A stretch of 6,558 nt of DNA, from the NCBI GenBank assembly GCA_002336985.1, contig DDFE01000129.1, positions 6,565 to 13,122 of the forward strand, written 5' to 3'. Each line of letters opens with the position of its first letter. Position 1 is the stretch's first letter. The notes beneath the pieces are model-generated. The model saw only the letters and a list, made by a program, of their open reading frames with translations, was not told the DNA's origin and made no database searches. Both the position numbers and the translations under genes were made by a program. The stretch comes from Sphingomonadales bacterium UBA1936 (GTDB lineage: Bacteria > Pseudomonadota > Alphaproteobacteria > Sphingomonadales > Sphingomonadaceae). Positions 4,508-6,558 of the stretch are shown here, piece after piece.

Positions 4508-5839
4508 TTATTTCTTTCCGAGCAGTTCGATCACGGCGCGCGTCATGGCTTCAGATCCGAGTGTGATCGTCGGTTCAGGAGCGATCTTGAACAGCGGAGA
4601 ATGATGGCCCGCGATCGGCGGCCCGCCCTTCGCAGCGGCATCGATCCACGCCTGCGGCGTTCCGCCGACCGCGAAATAATAACCCTTCACGCCGCTGTCC
4701 GGCTGGACCAGCCAGGCGAAATCCTCCGCGCCCATGTTGCGCTGCTCGAACGGCACGACGACACCCGCACCGAGGCTGTTCGAGAGCGACGCGTTCAGGC
4801 GGCGCGCAAGTACCGTGTCGTTGATCGTCGTCGGTGTGGACTCCACAACCTTCACGTCCGGCATCTGCGCATCGGTCAGGCTGTTCGCGCGGCCGATGCC
4901 GGCAGCGACGTCACGGATCGCCTGGATCAGTTCGGCTCGCGTCTTTTCATCATTGGCGCGGACGGTGATGCCCAGGTCCGCCCGGTCCGAAATGATGTTG
5001 TTCTTGGTTCCCGCATGAAAACTGCCGACCGTGATGACGCCGGGCAGCAGCGGCGATTTCTCGCGCGCGATGACACCCTGCAACGCGACGACGATCTGTG
5101 ACGCGATATAGACCGGATCCTTGCCCAGGTGAGGCGCGGCGCCGTGCGTGCCGACGCCCTTGACCGTCAGTTCTATGCTGTCGGCCGAACTGTACTGGAT
5201 CGTCTCCGACGCCGCGATATGCCCCGTGGGCAGTTCGGCCGCGACGTGGAATGCCAGTGCATATTCGGGTTTCGGGAAGCGCGTGTAGAGCCCGTCCTTC
5301 ACCATCGCCTCCGCGCCGCCGATGCGTTCTTCGGCGGGCTGGATGATCATGACGACCGTGCCCTGCCACTTGTCTTTCAGGCGCGCCAGCTGGCGTGCGG
5401 TGCTCACCATCGCCGTGATATGCGTGTCGTGACCGCACGCGTGCATGACGGGCTGCACGACACCCTCGCGGTTGGCCATCGTGACTTTTGATGCATTGGG
5501 AAGGCCCGATTTCTCTTCGACAGGAAGCCCGTCCATGTCGGCGCGCAGCAGCACTGTCGGTCCGTTACCGTTCTTCAGGACCGCGACCACACCGGTTCCA
5601 CCGACCTTTTCCGTGACCACGACGCCCGGCACGGCGCGCAACTCCTGCGCCATGCGTGCCGCCGTCTTGACCTCGACATAGGAAAGTTCAGGATTGCGGT
5701 GGAAATAGTCCCACAGGCCGCCGAGTGACTTGTCATAATCGGCCTTGATCGCCGCCTTCAGATCGTCGGCAAACGCCGGGGTCGACAGCGACGCGCACAT
5801 CGCGGCACCCAGGAACAAAGGCAGCGTTTTCTTGATCAT
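4508..5839 (-). CDS. Exported M20D-family amidohydrolase (aminoacylase / hippurate hydrolase-like)
   Basis: The 443-residue protein is a dinuclear-metal amidohydrolase of the M20D type, which splits N-acyl amino acids or related amides. Ligand motifs, counted from the chosen start, are C135 and H137 in H-A-C-G-H-D, E170-E171 in P-A-E-E (E170 the likely general base, E171 a ligand), H198 in A-F-H-V, and H412/H413 in G-H-H-S-P. The lid domain contains G-T-H-G-A-A-P-H (230-237), as in the family. Residues 1-24 are a signal peptide ending A-F-A before D-D, so it works in the periplasm, whereas many M20D enzymes are cytosolic. I chose ATG 5839 over ATG 5845. GGAG then sits 7 nt away instead of touching the start, and the ATG overlaps the preceding stop as ATGA, indicating translational coupling to the lipoprotein gene. 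The exact substrate is unknown. Confidence 0.9.
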   Translation of the reverse strand: MIKKTLPLFLGAAMCASLSTPAFADDLKAAIKADYDKSLGGLWDYFHRNPELSYVEVKTAARMAQELRAVPGVVVTEKVGGTGVVAVLKNGNGPTVLLRADMDGLPVEEKSGLPNASKVTMANREGVVQPVMHACGHDTHITAMVSTARQLARLKDKWQGTVVMIIQPAEERIGGAEAMVKDGLYTRFPKPEYALAFHVAAELPTGHIAASETIQYSSADSIELTVKGVGTHGAAPHLGKDPVYIASQIVVALQGVIAREKSPLLPGVITVGSFHAGTKNNIISDRADLGITVRANDEKTRAELIQAIRDVAAGIGRANSLTDAQMPDVKVVESTPTTINDTVLARRLNASLSNSLGAGVVVPFEQRNMGAEDFAWLVQPDSGVKGYYFAVGGTPQAWIDAAAKGGPPIAGHHSPLFKIAPEPTITLGSEAMTRAVIELLGKK

Positions 5840-6351
5840 GAACATTCTCCGATTTTTTCTGCCTTGTGCGTACCGGCGACGGTCAGGCGTTGCGTGGCGC
5901 CACTCGGGCTCGTGGCGGTGATGACGACGTCGATATCCATATCGACGTACTGCGGCGTGTAATTTCCCTTGACCTTGATCCAGCTGTCCGCCGTTTCGCT
6001 CGCAACCGCAGCCGCGATGCCAGGACAGGTTCCCTCAGCGGAAATCTGTCCATTCGCAATTGCCGCCGTCTTCAGGTTACAGACGCCACGCTTCAGGTTC
6101 ATCAATTCGATCACACGGCTGCCCGAATGCACAACAGGCTGGGCGCATGTGGTTTCGGTCTTGTCCGCGGGCAGTTCATCGCGGAGCCTGTCGATCGTCA
6201 GCCCATCCAGCCGCGGCGTCCCGAACGTGGTGCTGAGACGCCACATTCCCCGCTCGAGCGTCACGCCTTCGCTATCAAAACCGTCCGGCTCGGGCATACA
6301 TCCGGCAACCAAGAGCAGTGCACCGACCGGCAGCAACCTCAAGCCTTGCAT
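5836..6351 (-). CDS. DUF3617-like lipoprotein
   Basis: The 171-residue protein has a lipoprotein signal with lipobox V-A-G-C and lipidated C18. The mature part opens with R-G-M-W (34-37), the usual start of DUF3617 domains, and has four further cysteines (69, 91, 109, 170) that could pair as disulphides. The end, H-K-A-E-K-I-G-E-C, matches the family's usual closing pattern (basic residue, I-G-x-C). DUF3617 proteins are small envelope proteins of unknown function, abundant and often paralogous in sphingomonads. Here the stop codon overlaps the amidohydrolase start as ATGA, and a second DUF3617-like gene ends 39 nt upstream, so all three probably share one mRNA. A GGGGG tract 5 nt before the ATG could serve as its ribosome site. 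Confidence 0.85.
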   Translation of the reverse strand: MQGLRLLPVGALLLVAGCMPEPDGFDSEGVTLERGMWRLSTTFGTPRLDGLTIDRLRDELPADKTETTCAQPVVHSGSRVIELMNLKRGVCNLKTAAIANGQISAEGTCPGIAAAVASETADSWIKVKGNYTPQYVDMDIDVVITATSPSGATQRLTVAGTHKAEKIGECS

Positions 6352-6390
6352 TTAGCCCCCGCAGTTTGCTGCCCCAATTCGACTGGATTC

Positions 6391-6558
6391 CTACTTGTTT
6401 TCGTCACCCGTGCATTCGCCGGTGCGCCTCGCATCCATGGTCATCTTGATCGACATCCCGGCCATCGGCCCCTTCTGGCCTGAGCCGGTGGATTCGACGG
6501 TCATCTGATAGGTGTCGGGGCTGTAGCTGCCCTTCATGACCATCGTGCGGTCCTGCCC
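6391..6558 (-). CDS. DUF3617-like protein, C-terminal part (gene runs off the window)
   Basis: The last 55 codons of a minus-strand gene read from the window's right edge to a TAG at 6391-6393. The segment G-S-Y-S-P-D-T-Y-Q-M-T-V aligns by eye with G-N-Y-T-P-Q-Y-V-D-M-D-I of the neighbouring lipoprotein, and both finish on a basic residue followed by a G-E-C motif. This copy has a Met-rich stretch (M-A-G-M-S-I-K-M-T-M) typical of the mainstream DUF3617 family, plus a short extra tail T-G-D-E-N-K. The signal sequence and start are outside the window. It lies 39 nt upstream of the second paralogue with no terminator between, consistent with an operon. Confidence 0.8.
   Translation of the reverse strand, partial: GQDRTMVMKGSYSPDTYQMTVESTGSGQKGPMAGMSIKMTMDARRTGECTGDENK

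Noticed and set aside
4502..5101. 199-codon plus-strand ORF opposite the amidohydrolase
   Set aside because: It is antisense to a complete M20D enzyme and has no recognisable features.

Overview
The window looks like chromosomal DNA of a sphingomonad-type alphaproteobacterium (Sphingomonas or a close relative). This is inferred from the high GC content, a PEPxxWA-type C-terminal sorting signal ending in an arginine cluster, two adjacent DUF3617-type lipoprotein genes and a DUF885-like gene end. No mobile element, CRISPR array, tRNA or rRNA gene was seen.

Layout from left to right. Positions 1-106 hold the 3' end of a plus-strand DUF885-like peptidase gene, followed by a strong 15-bp hairpin (120-153). 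Next is a small 2-oxoglutarate/Fe(II) oxygenase (185-760, plus). Positions 761-1269 contain no long gene but are densely structured. They hold a cluster of near-perfect palindromes (763-924). They also hold what looks like a complete minus-strand small transcription unit (about 1166 down to 928): a 5' hairpin, a Shine-Dalgarno sequence matching 15 nt of the 16S rRNA tail, an 18-codon ORF, two more hairpins and a canonical intrinsic terminator. I do not recognise this unit, and it is the most interesting item in the window. It is followed by a proline-rich putative lipoprotein (1270-1791, minus), which is divergent from an alpha-ketoglutarate permease-like MHS transporter (1901-3172, plus).

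Convergent with the transporter is a secreted PEP-CTERM zinc metalloprotease (3250-4362, minus), with a hairpin between the two genes. The right end is a minus-strand operon: a cut-off DUF3617-like gene (6391-6558), a DUF3617-like lipoprotein (5836-6351) and a signal-peptide-bearing M20D amidohydrolase (4508-5839). The last two overlap by ATGA, which suggests translational coupling.

Most of the identifiable proteins are envelope-directed: two lipoproteins, an inner-membrane symporter, a C-terminally sorted protease and a periplasmic amidohydrolase. Apart from the right-hand operon, nothing in the sequence ties the genes into one pathway.
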